From Lucinisca nassula (taxonomy: Eukaryota; Mollusca; Bivalvia; Lucinida; Lucinidae): a DNA stretch of 64,000 nt. The first letter of the stretch is position 1. The number at the start of each line of letters is the position of its first letter. The DNA lies in the NCBI GenBank assembly GCA_963580285.1, contig OY757013.1, forward strand, positions 138,510,521 to 138,574,520, in the 5' to 3' direction. Shown piece by piece: positions 10,345 to 19,439 of this stretch. A model generated the notes under the pieces. That model made no database searches, was not told where the DNA came from, and worked only from the letters and a program-made list of their open reading frames with translations. The translations under genes were made by a program, and so were the position numbers.

Positions 10345-10622
10345 TATTGGAGTATAACGGCCCAGTCAACACTATTTTAGGTCATTTTTGAGCTGGTCAG
10401 TTTACCTTCACACTTATCCTGGGCATGCTTATACGTAAGCGGTTAACCAACACAGTGCACATTCTTTCGTCAGAAACTTACAACTGCCCTTCTTGAATCA
10501 GCGGAAGCAGACAAGATTTGATGATGAATCTCTACAAAAGAATGTTGCCGATTCCGGCAGGTATCGAACCCGCGTCCTTCTGATCGCCGGTCAGACGCGC
10601 GTCCGACTGAGCTACCGAGGCC
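10345..10622 (-). mobile_element. tRNA-derived SINE, family S2
   Basis: On the minus strand the head at 10622 reads GGCCTCGGTAGCTCAGTCGG (A box) and later CGCGGGTTCGATACCTG (B box), as in a tRNA. The body contains AGCGGTTAACC... reversed, and the 3' end reads GTTGACTGGGCCGTTATACTC. Sister copies are at 26480-26790 (plus) and 52426-52633 (truncated). The head has an anticodon-arm-like stretch but no tRNA 3' end, so it is a SINE and not a tRNA gene. Confidence 0.85.
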
Positions 10623-10630
10623 AGCTATTT

Positions 10631-10789
10631 GTGAGTGAGTGTTTGAGTTTTACGCCCCAACAACAGCTAAGATCGACGGAGACGGGACCTCGGTTTAAAG
10701 ACTCATCCGAAAGTCTGGAGAAGCCCGGGATCGATCCTGCGATCCCTGGTATACAAAGCGAGTAGCGTAACCACTACAACACGGAGGCC
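10631..10789 (-). mobile_element. tRNA-derived SINE, family S3 (~160 bp)
   Basis: The minus-strand head is GGCCTCCGTGTTGTAGTGG with TGGTTACGCTACTCGC (A-box region) and GGATCGATCCCGG (B box). The 3' end is GGGGCGTAAAACTCAAACAC followed by TCACTCAC. It matches 40302-40462, where target duplications prove mobility. It sits eight bases from the S2 head, tandem and in the same orientation. Confidence 0.85.
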
Positions 10790-11055
10790 GGGGGGGGGGG
10801 GGGTTAACATATCTGCAACTACTGAACACGCATGCACATGTTGGGTAACTATATATAAGTGTGGGTTAAATGGGCGTCCTTTCGTGTTGATTTTATTAAC
10901 AATCTATTATCTTATCCGGTTCTTATACTGCAATTATAAGCGAAAAAACTGTCTATGTTCGCTTTCGAAAACAGGGCAGACATTATAAGGTTACCCAAAT
11001 CAAATATAGTTGATGGGCCCTTAAAAGGACCGTTGGAGTGTAGACATGTGTCTGT

Positions 11056-11589
11056 CTAACAGGCAAATCGCCAAATTGCCTTTTCTAATGCCAGATGATA
11101 TTTCTTCTGGCCGTGCCTGGATAGATGAATCAGATCTTCGTCATAATGCCCATGAAGACAGCCATTGCGGTCCCAGATTTGTACCCTAAAAAATATGAAG
11201 TGATCCTTAAGCTGCCGGCGCAGATATTGATTGATCTGACGCCGACACTTCTCGAAACCACTGGAGTCAATATTGCCTCGGAATGACCCCCGGGGCAATA
11301 CCTCCCCAACAAGGGCAGTGATGTCCGCCGTCTTCAAAGACTCGACGAGACCCAGAATCATCTTTCCAACATGACCATGCTGGTCATAGCTGATGTCGTT
11401 CCCACCAAAGTGGATAAAAACTATGGTAGGACCCCAAGCCAGCATACTGTCCCACAACTGTTTGTTATATCTCTCCACACGCATTCCTGGCTGACCGAAG
11501 AATCTCACTTCGCCTGGTACGTCAAACTTCCCATCGTATTTCCCTTGTCGTCTAACGTAACAATCTCCGAAAACAGCTAACCGCACCAT
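11056..11589 (-). CDS. SGNH/GDSL-hydrolase-like protein with Ser-to-Cys change, 177 aa
   Basis: An uninterrupted single-exon ORF. SGNH hydrolases cleave esters with a Ser-Asp-His triad. Block I is at residues 6-14 (VFGDCYVRR; the family has GDSxxxR), block III at about 55-65 (IHFGGNDIS, with the conserved Gly and Asn), and block V near residue 155 (DLIHLSRHG, i.e. DxxH). The Asp and His are kept but the nucleophile Ser is Cys, so ordinary esterase activity is doubtful. There is no signal peptide or membrane segment. The ATG at 11589 is chosen because a TATAAAA lies 46 bases upstream and the relative at 28449 starts at the same residue. The length is short but covers all blocks. Related SGNH domains occur in ORF1 of CR1/L2 LINEs and in Ngaro-type retroelements, and bivalves have many single-exon copies. 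No RT or recombinase is adjacent. It may be a host multicopy gene or a remnant of a mobile one. Confidence 0.65.
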   Translation of the reverse strand: MVRLAVFGDCYVRRQGKYDGKFDVPGEVRFFGQPGMRVERYNKQLWDSMLAWGPTIVFIHFGGNDISYDQHGHVGKMILGLVESLKTADITALVGEVLPRGSFRGNIDSSGFEKCRRQINQYLRRQLKDHFIFFRVQIWDRNGCLHGHYDEDLIHLSRHGQKKYHLALEKAIWRFAC

Positions 11590-11634
11590 GACTATGAACT
11601 GGGTTGACTACAACTTCACCAGAATTGACTCGAG

Positions 11635-11641
11635 TTTTATA
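11635..11641 (-). promoter_or_regulatory. TATA box of the SGNH-like ORF
   Basis: TATAAAA on the minus strand, 46 bases before the ATG. The related ORF at 28449 also has a TATA-like TATAAATATA about 50 bases upstream. Confidence 0.45.
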
Positions 11642-11685
11642 CACATTCTGAAACGGGGTTGGCAGGTGTAAATCGCATTGAGTAA

Positions 11686-11850
11686 TACCTGCCATTCCAA
11701 TCAAGAATGGGTCACTACCGAGCAATTACCTGCCATTTCAATCAAGAATGTGTCACTACCGAGCAATTACCTGCCATTCCAATCAACAATGTGTCACTAC
11801 CGAGCAGTGCCTGACATTCCAATCAACTACATGCCACCTTTAATTGAGAA
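11686..11850 (+). repeat. 41-bp tandem repeat, about 4 copies
   Basis: TACCTGCCATTCCAATCAA recurs at 11686, 11727, 11768 and (diverged) ~11808, with CACTACCGAGCA between. There is no spacer diversity of the CRISPR kind. Confidence 0.92.
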
Positions 11851-11896
11851 ATGCCGAACAATTCGTGTCACGAGAATGAATGAATGTTTATTTGTT

Positions 11897-11981
11897 TGAT
11901 TTGAGGTCTAACGTCCCCGTCAACACTGTATAGGTCATTTTGGAGACGTTGCTTCCACTTTTGTGGGACTTTTACCCGACA
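11897..11981 (-). mobile_element. S1 SINE 3'-end fragment
   Basis: Reverse of the S1 tail: TTTGATTTGAGGTCTAACGT through TTTTACCCGACATT. 5' truncated. Confidence 0.75.
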
Positions 11982-12275
11982 TTTACACGAAAAGACTGGT
12001 ACCCGCTACAAACGCCTCAGTAAGGTTATAATGAGTATAACCATCATATCAAATATGAACCAAATCCATCGTACCGTTTTTTTTGTTTTTTTTTTTAAAT
12101 ATGAGCTCTTAATTTTTTTCTAAGTGTGTGAAGTGACCGGGCGCTTGTATTGTCAAATGAAGCATCGATTCCAGGACATTCGTACCCCAGGACATTTGCA
12201 CCCCACCCCCTGAAAAAATGTATTAACGGTTTATTTGAGTTTGCCCCAGATAAAAATAAATTATCCGGACATCCC

Positions 12276-13367
12276 CCACCCCCCTGGACAGAATGTAGGA
12301 CGATTTGGCCAGCGGACGATTTGGCCTGGACGATTTGGCCTAGGACAATTCGGCCTAGGACAATTTGGCCAGCCAAACTATTGGGTAGGACAATTTGGCC
12401 AGATTAATATAATGACTAGTTTAAACTGAAAATTTAATGTTTTTGGTTTGTTTTTAATATACAGTAATGTTTGAATATGTGGAAGGAACATTTTAAAGAA
12501 GATTTTAAACAATTAGACTTTTTTGTTGTTTTTGTTTTTAAACTTTTATAACTTTTGGCTTGAGATTATTTGTGTGCAAATTAATAAAAATGGTTAAGTA
12601 TAATCCCCCCAAACACAAAAAATACAATAGAATAAAAAATAATAAAATAATAAGTAAATAAATTTAATGGTTTTGTTTAAATTGGCTGGAAAACTATGTC
12701 ATGTCCACAATGACTACTTTTCTGGTGAAAATCTGTGATATATTTTCTTATGTATACTCCAAATATAGATTCTAATGAGTACCCACAACCTACATGTATA
12801 TCTTGAAGCAGAAATAAGAAAAATAATGTATACCCTCATAAACCCTAATTTCTCTATATAAAGTTCATTTCACGGACCTGTTCACGCGATACCTGTCTGG
12901 TTCAAGAATGTGGACTGCCCTGGTTAACCACTTACACTTAGGGAAGCTGATCTGCTCAATATGACCTAACTAGTGTTAGCTGCGCTCAGATACTATAAAT
13001 GAGTAGAAAATATGTAATGATGTGTGATAAAAATATTTTGTCAAATGAAGAAACTGCCCAACTTATGCAATTTCCTCTTATGTCAACATTGGATTTTCAA
13101 CTCAAAGCCAAGAAATAACAGACGAAATCACTGAAAAAAAAAGAAAAAGGAAATATTTGATGAAAATATGTGGCCAAATGAAAACAATATACTAATGCAA
13201 TGATTAATAGAATAAGAATTTGTAAAACCCCTAGAAGAAATCAGTTTGGCCAAATTGTCCTACCCGGTATTTTTGGCTGGCCAAATTGTCCTAGGCCGAA
13301 TTGTCCTAGGCCAAATCGTCCGGGCCAAATCGTCCGCTGGCCAAATCGTCCGCCCACCCCCTGGACA
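12276..13367. mobile_element. Foldback-like element with arms made of a 13-bp module
   Basis: The left arm (12298-12400) has six copies of GGACGATTTGGCC or close variants at 12298, 12314, 12328, 12343, 12358 and 12388. The right arm (13248-13351) has six inverse copies at 13248, 13279, 13294, 13309, 13323 and 13339. The spacings mirror each other (16,14,15,15,30 against 16,14,15,15,31). A near-identical CCCACCCCCTGGACA stretch lies directly repeated just outside both arms (about 12277 and 13353), as a target duplication would. The ~850-bp interior is AT-rich with no ORF. Part of an MITE type 2 arm lies inside at about 12725-12895. Confidence 0.78.
12725..12895. mobile_element. Degenerate type 2 MITE fragment
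   Basis: Contains ACTACTTTTCTGGTGAAAAT, CTAATGAGTACCCACAACCT, GCAGAAATAAGAAAAATAAT and CATTTCACGGACCTGTTCAC in the type 2 order. The central AACCGCC palindrome is lost. Confidence 0.65.
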
Positions 13368-13525
13368 TTTCCCCCTATTTTTGGCAGGGTTAGGGCATTT
13401 CCCCTCCCAGCTTTTTGCACATAGAGGACAATTCCCCACCCCCTCATTTTTTGGCATATGGAGGACTATCCCCCCCCCCGTTGAGTGAGTGAGCTTTACG
13501 TCCATTTTTCTGCTCCAGAGCTAAC

Positions 13526-13528
<3 letters not shown>

Positions 13529-13578
<50 letters not shown>

Positions 13579-13609
13579 AAGAGAGAGAGAGAGAAATAGA
13601 GAGAGAGAG

Positions 13610-13682
<73 letters not shown>
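13529..13682. repeat. (GA)n microsatellite with a few interruptions
   Basis: About 150 bases of GA with scattered GAAA, GAAATA and GCGA interruptions. The Arg-Glu and Ser-Leu ORFs through it are artefacts. Confidence 0.97.
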
Positions 13683-13684
<2 letters not shown>

Positions 13685-13744
13685 TGAAATATAGGATTCA
13701 ATATATATGACAAAAGATCTCTGACTGACTGACTGACTGTTGTT

Positions 13745-14330
13745 TTAAGGTAACCGGGTGCCAAGGGCACATAGGGGCTACCCCCAGTTCGCCAACTGAG
13801 ATTAGTTATAGGTACTGCTCTTTTCCCTAGGCCGCCAATATGCTGACTCCTGTCTGCTTGACAGATATCAGCTAGCCGATTGGGAGTTAGGTGACTTCTT
13901 TCGCGGAGGACGTAAGAAGTCGGTCAATCCTACCTCTCCCATTCCCCGCTCAAGATGCCATGTAGGCACAGAACGCACCCAATGTTAAGCGTTTGTCCTG
14001 TAAAATGAGCAGTCCCCTGGCGGGGTTCGAATTTTGAATGCAAGTGCAGACCAATGGTCGGGCTCTAGAATGTGGTGACACGTTGCCAATTCCGGCTGCA
14101 AAATGTGTCAGTGCACAGCCCTTTGTCTGACCGAGGTAAAAAACTTCTCATGCATTATCGGTTTTGGCTTCCATTAGACTCTACCCCCACCCCTGCCATG
14201 GTAGAGAAAACGCCTATGGACACGGTGCTTGTTAAAGGGTGATAATGGCGGCCAAAAGTGAGCCAGGAAGGGTTACTATTAGACCAGCCAATTTCGGCTA
14301 TTGCAAAATGTCCTAGTATCCGTGCTCTAC
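13745..14330 (+). repeat. Dispersed module M1, copy 1
   Basis: Starts AAGGTAACCGGGTGCC and includes TTCTTTCGCGGAGGACG, CCAATGTTAAGCGTTTGTCC, GTGGTGACACGTTGCCAATT, CTTGTTAAAGGGTGATAATG and CTATTGCAAAATGTCCTAGT. It matches 44891-45490 along its whole length. In the other copy it runs straight into module M2; here the 3.3-kb element at 14331-17653 intervenes. Confidence 0.85.
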
Positions 14331-15296
14331 CACCCTGAAAACACGCCTATGCTTTGTCTCCACCCCCAGGTCTCTACGAGGGTAATCTTGGTAGTATCGT
14401 ATACTACTGGCTCCTAGCTGCGTTGTGTTGGGATGTGATATTTTGGTGTTTTGGTTGTTGCTATTTTCTTAGTTTGTAGTTAATCCAGCCAATCAGTGTG
14501 CAGTGAGTGACTTCTATTGCGGAGGATGCGAAAGGAGGTCAATCCTATTTTGCTTCTTAGCTTTCTTTGTTTATGAAAAGGTGATGCTTTCATCGACGTA
14601 GGATGTCGAGTTCTTATAAAATCTTAAGTCGGTCAATTGGGACCAGACCCTGCGTCGAGGAGGGCATCACTTTTTCTTAACTTCAAACGAAAAAGCATAA
14701 AAGGGGATTGACCTACTTTCCACATCCTCCGCGATAGAGGTCACCCACTTACTAAAATAAATACGAATTTGGGCCCGAGACGGCGGAAGCCAACACACCA
14801 TGTTACTATGTTATATGTTGTATGTACAGAATAAACAAAAAAAAAAAAAAACACACAAATATAATCTACAAGCACAACCTTGCAGGTTCAAAAATTGTCC
14901 TTCCCAGCAACTGTGGGCGGATGGGCCTGTCCCAAAAAGGACAACACCACAAATGAGATCGGCAAACGTTGTCTCGGGCCTCTAAATGGCTAGGCAGGAA
15001 TACACTTTCCTCCTATGGTGCCTTCCTTCACGTAGGATGCGTTAATGATATGCAAACATGGCGACTCACCCACTTATGGTCCCGCAGAGTGCGGCATCCT
15101 ACGTCGAGGAAGGCATCACTTTTTTAACTTAAAACGGCAAATGCATAAAAAGGGATTGACCTATTTTGCACATCCTCCGCGATAGAAGTCACCCACTAAC
15201 AAAATAAATACGAATTCAAGCCCGAGACGGCGTAGGCATCCTATCATCTTATCGGCATCATCATCAGATTCGTCATCGAGTATTCACTCAGTCAAC

Positions 15297-16154
15297 ATGT
15301 CTTATCCTATGAAGGAATACCGACTACCAGAACCTCTGGTAGTCTTCTTGAAGTCCTGTCGACTTCATGGCGTGCCTCAAGTACACACAGAACTCGAGCC
15401 GCAGAGGGTAGCTGTCTCCCTCACCTGGGACTTGAGCCTTCCAGCTCCTGAAAGACCCAGGAAACCAGCAACACAGATCCGGCCACAGACCTGGCAAGCA
15501 GCGCCTCCAAGAGAAGAGATCGTGACAACCGCACCGGCGACGATTACTTTTCAGCGCCAGCCAACAACCGACGCCGCACCAGCGCCCGCCGCACCCACCA
15601 TCCAGCTACCGCCGCCACCGCCAGAGCCGTCATCGCCAGCACCAGCTCATCCCCAGCCCGAAGAAAGTCCACAGCCAGCGACCACCGTTCCATCACCCAC
15701 AGAGAGACCACCCCCGCCTAAAGCACAACGACGCTCGTCACCAGCCGAACCCACTAGAAGAGGGAGGATCTGGACATCGGAAGAAAAAGACTTCGAGAAG
15801 CTGCCACCCAACCCACAACAACCATGGCATGAGAAATACCACCTGGGTAGAGCCTGGATGGCAGCTACTTCCGACTCCCCCACCACCATCCTAGAACTGC
15901 ACCGCCTGAAAAGACCTAACGAAACAATCAACGTGGACCTTGCCGTATATGCCTTCAAGACAAAAGATACGCCCATCTTCATAATTTACAAGGGACCCAC
16001 CTCAAAGTACTACGACGAGCACATCTACAATTCCATTGAAAAACGCACCGAAGAGACCCCCCTGAACAAGAAGAAAACCCGGAAGGTCCACAAGCTATTC
16101 CTAGATACGGCGATGACGGAGGGAGTGGTAGTTAGGAGGGCGCATCCCTCCTAA
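15297..16154 (+). CDS. Proline-rich 285-residue protein of unknown function, inside the 3.3-kb element
   Basis: I do not recognise this protein. It is an intact ORF from ATG (GTCAACATG context) to TAA. Residues 1-50 are a plain globular-looking start (YRLPEPLVVFLKSCRLHG). Residues ~50-155 are Pro/Ala/Thr/Gln-rich and probably disordered (LPPPPPEPSSPAP). Residues ~156-285 return to mixed composition with RGRIWTSEEKDFEKLPP, NVDLAVYAFKTKDTPIFII and a basic stretch NKKKTRKVHKL near the end. There is no signal peptide, membrane segment, zinc knuckle or catalytic motif I can name. It is clearly more GC-rich than its AT-rich surroundings, with C-ending codons. A disordered Pro-rich middle between two folded parts is seen in gag-like and some transposon accessory proteins, but that is only an analogy. 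The upstream 100 bases have no clear TATA. A homologue is absent from the inverted partial copy at 19440-20930. Confidence 0.5.
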   Translation: MSYPMKEYRLPEPLVVFLKSCRLHGVPQVHTELEPQRVAVSLTWDLSLPAPERPRKPATQIRPQTWQAAPPREEIVTTAPATITFQRQPTTDAAPAPAAPTIQLPPPPPEPSSPAPAHPQPEESPQPATTVPSPTERPPPPKAQRRSSPAEPTRRGRIWTSEEKDFEKLPPNPQQPWHEKYHLGRAWMAATSDSPTTILELHRLKRPNETINVDLAVYAFKTKDTPIFIIYKGPTSKYYDEHIYNSIEKRTEETPLNKKKTRKVHKLFLDTAMTEGVVVRRAHPS

Positions 16155-16304
16155 ACCTGCACCGGACCGAGATCGTGAACTTAGGGCCGCATGTCCGAAA
16201 ACCCTGTTTACCATGGGTATTGCAAGGCTACTTCATGTGTAGCCAGTCCGACGCCAATCACGCGGCCCTAAGAGAGAGCAACATGACCTAGTTTGCTCGG
16301 GCAA

Positions 16305-16586
16305 AACAGAGAAATCGCGATTTGCAGCCGAAATTGGCATTGATTTCTCTGTTGCTTCATGCCCACTTTCGACCTGGCGTTCAAAATTCAAAATTAAAGT
16401 GCTTCTATTTTACTAAGGGAAGGGCACTGGCAGATCAGCACGATTCGTATTCCGCTGACCACTGCCGCGATTCGCAGCCCAGAAGCACTAAAACTTAGCC
16501 TCCTTGCCTTTCACCTCTACCACGGCCAGACGGGCAATGGCTATGGAACACGATTTGCAGGTCGGAATTGACCAGGTTCCATAGCC
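16305..16586 (+). other. Series of hairpins downstream of the Pro-rich ORF
   Basis: Stem 1: AACAGAGAAATC (16305-16316) with its exact inverse at 16342-16353. Stem 2, around 16430-16475: GGCAG/CTGCC and TCAGC/GCTGA. Stem 3: GGCTATGGAAC (16539-16549) with its exact inverse at 16576-16586. Loops or 3' flanks carry variants of GCGATTTGCAGCC each time. A related stretch (GGAACACGATTTGCAGGTC) occurs at about 4497. Confidence 0.65.
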
Positions 16587-17653
16587 GCGATTGACAGCCC
16601 GCAACTATTTGGAAACTATGTCAAAAACCACGGTAACTTACAGACCACTTTCACCTTTATTGCACGGCGACTGAGGCGAGAGGAGTACACCGGAATTAGT
16701 GTACAACTCCATGCGAAAGCCTTTCAGAAAGTGGGAAAACTAATCCTGGACACGTTCTAGGGGTAGCCCCTATGTGCTTATAGCGCCCGGTTACCTTAAA
16801 AACCAGTTCAGTCAGTCAGACGGCGTAGGCCGGCACTTCATGTTATTATGTTCCATATTGTATGTACAGATAAACAAAAAAAAAAACCAACAACACAAAA
16901 TATAAACCACTAGCTTAATCTTGCAGGTACAAAAACTGTCCTCCCCAGCAACTGTGAGCGGGTGGGCTTGCCCTAAAACGGCCAACATTACCTTTAAGGC
17001 ACAAGAAAAAACAAACAAAACAGGTCCGTGGTGGGGTAAGCACATCCGCCCGCATATATACTTAAAAAATAGACCACTCAAAAATCTAAGGAAACAGACC
17101 AAACAATGTAAAAATGTACATACGTTACATGAATATACAAAAATCAAATAAAAAAAAAAAAAAAAAAAAAAATACCAATATCAAAATTGACCCTTTCCTG
17201 CTCTGACACGGTTCGGCATATTGACAAGCAAAAAAATTATAACGTGGTGTTGAAGACAAAATGGACCGACTGCAGCGGACTTACGATAGACACGGACGGA
17301 CGGGGCTGGAGCCGAGCGATGGTCTCCCCATTCACCGGCAACGTGGAATGGGGATACCGCCGAACGGCTGCGGTGTAGTGCCAGAATGGATTCGTTCCCT
17401 GGGACCCCACCAGCTGACGACCCGTGACACGGGGAAACTGGTAAACAACAACAACAAATTGGGACCAGACCGCCATGTTTGCATATCATTATCTCATCCT
17501 ACGTGAAGGAAGATATCATAGTAGGGATATATGGGTTGTAATATAGTATGGATTAGTTCTGATTGTGTGTGGTAATGTTGTAGCCCTCTTTTGTTTAGGA
17601 TCAATGTGGTTAGGCTTATAATGTTTACGCATAGGCGTGTCTTTTTAGTGGTG

Positions 17654-18040
17654 AAAAGTTGTGAGGTTTGGGAAAGGCGAGTATGCGGCTAACCAGCCAT
17701 TGTGCAATTTCGCTTTTATTTCATTTTGAACGGTCAGTCTAAAAGGCTTTTTAAGGGTCTTCCTGTGTCCAAATCCCTATCAAATTTGGTCTTTACCGTT
17801 GCCCCGCCTATTAAATTGTTCTGTACTTGACCTATTCCAGAAATGTATGCTCCGTTCTGACAGCCATGCTGTCTTCGCTTCGCATATTTCCGGATTCCAT
17901 CAGGAGGGTGTCCCCAAGGGGGCCTCAACGAGGCAGCCTTCTGGGCACCCAACTGATGTCTTCTCGGTAGCTGTGCTACACGAGTTATGGTGGAGTTCCC
18001 CGTCAAGGGTCCCCGTGTACCTGCAAGAGAAATTATGATT
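17654..18040 (+). repeat. Dispersed module M2, copy 1
   Basis: Contains GGCTTTTTAAGGGTCTT, CCGTTGCCCCGCCTATTAAA, ATGCTCCGTTC and GGGCACCCAACTGATGTC. It matches 45500-45895. No ORF is conserved between the copies. Confidence 0.82.
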
Positions 18041-18054
18041 AGTGTATATTGGAG

Positions 18055-18096
18055 TTAGGGTTAGGGTTAGGGTTAGGGCTAGGGTTAGGGTTAGGG
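18055..18096 (+). repeat. Interstitial telomere-type repeats (TTAGGG)n
   Basis: Seven units, six perfect and one CTAGGG. This is the usual molluscan and vertebrate telomere unit. They sit just after module M2. Confidence 0.9.
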
Positions 18097-18146
18097 TTAC
18101 ATAAGCCTAAGTTTAGACTTGTCTATCGTCGATGTGTTGCGTCGGC

Positions 18147-18192
18147 GGAGCACTCATAAGTGCAAAGCAAATGAGCCGCAACCACAGCGCCC
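18147..18192 (+). other. Foldable motif (AAGTGCAAAG type), isolated copy
   Basis: CATAAGTGCAAAGC then GCCGCAACCACAG, enclosed by GGAGCACT / AGCGCCCC (imperfect stem). It is the fourth copy of the motif found three times at 28998-29380, in a different sequence context. Confidence 0.5.
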
Positions 18193-18811
18193 CGCTTCGG
18201 CTCAACCGGCTCTAGTCCAAGTCATGTAGGGTAGGGTCTGTAAGGGGTAGAAGCAGTGCTCATGTAACCACTATATAAGCATGTGTGGGTTTTGTGTCTC
18301 CCCCCGCACCCATGCAACCGAGGAGCTTAGGCCACCGTCCCGGAAACGGCCAGTCCGCCCAAGGTGGGGGAATCATGTCCCCAGGGGCACCAGCCCGAAG
18401 CCCCCACGTACACTGAGAGGCAGAAATATGAGAATGGGGCCTACATTTAAGGGTTGGGTAGCATAAGCAGCACTGTTAGATTCTTAGTAAAAGTAATTCA
18501 CCTGTTCGCGACGGCGCAGGCCAGAAGCACAAAGCGGTCACGGTCTGATTGGGAAAGTGCCCCCACCTAGGTTGCAACCAACCCATGCCCAAGCAAGCAC
18601 GTGATCACGACCAGGCGAAATTTTTGATTTGAAGAATTTATTTAGAGAGAAACTTATATGTATCCGTACCCGACGCGCACCGCGACACGCCTGTCACGCC
18701 TGGAGCCAGGAGCATGTGACGGAAACCAATGTCCAAACATCACGCACCCAGCAACGAAGATCGAGCGCCCGCGGCCAGCGAGAGGCCGGTTGGTTGGTTA
18801 AGCCCCCGCCC

Positions 18812-19120
18812 CTGGTTATGGAACAAAGCACAGGGAACCAGATTGCCTTCTGCAGTCAGTAACCTAACGCTAGCAGCATTGGTTGGCTCTCTGATTGAAA
18901 CCTAGAAACTTTAGTCCCAAGCCCAGCATATTTAGATAGTGAAACTTCCTTATTGCGATGATTAAATTAAAGACTGGTTATGGAACAAAGCACAGGGAAC
19001 CAGATTGCCTTCCGCAGTCAGTAACCTAACGTTAGCAGCATTGGTTGGGTCTCTGATTGAAACCTAGAAACTTTAGTCCCACGCCCAGCCTATTTAGATT
19101 GAAACATTCATATTGCTTTA
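18812..19120 (+). repeat. Two tandem copies of a 162-bp unit
   Basis: CTGGTTATGGAACAAAGCAC begins at 18812 and again at 18974, and both run through GTCAGTAACCTAACG, GCAGCATTGGTTGG and AACCTAGAAACTTTAGTCCC. The second is slightly shorter. No frame is shared. Confidence 0.92.
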
Positions 19121-19439
19121 TGATCTAGTTTAGAGAGTGGGGGAATCCTGTCTCCGGACACCTTCGCCCGAGCCCCCGGGGGCACGGATATATGGTGTTA
19201 TTGGAATAGGGCCAGGTGGTTATTGGAAGCTGTGTCTGAAAGAGAAAGAAACATGCAGTATTAATGATCGCTGCATGAAAGGATTCCAGCGCTGGAAGAG
19301 AAATAAAACTAGGATTAGTATTACTCTTATACTGCAGCTGTCTATATTTTATCGATTAACTCTGTATCTTTCAAAAATGTAATGATTGCCTAAACTATTT
19401 GAGGCCTAATGTTTCGTGGGGGGGGGGGGGGGGGGTTAA

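Larger units (their letters stand above)
14331..17653. mobile_element. Unrecognised 3.3-kb element with inverted ends related to the MITE ends
   Basis: Left end CACCCTGAAAACACGCC (14331) and right end, read inward, CACCACTAAAAAGACACGCC (17653). Both continue TATGC; the type 1 MITE end is CATCACGAAAACACGCC then TAT. Flanking modules M1 and M2, separated here, are adjacent at about 45490-45500, which marks this as an insertion. The interior holds the ORF at 15297-16154, a series of hairpins after it, and recurrent modules (CGCGGAGGAT boxes, CATCCTACGTGAAGGAAG boxes, poly-A tracts near 14838, 16878 and 17150). No transposase of a known type is visible, so it may itself be nonautonomous. Confidence 0.6.

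Noticed and set aside
10550..10622. Possible tRNA genes (also 26480, 40310 and 43850)
   Set aside because: A and B boxes are present but each is followed by a SINE body, occurs in several copies and lacks a clean acceptor/anticodon fold.
17181..17506. Several overlapping 80-100 residue ORFs on both strands
   Set aside because: They are frames through repeat modules that are inverted at 19455-19590 without a conserved frame.
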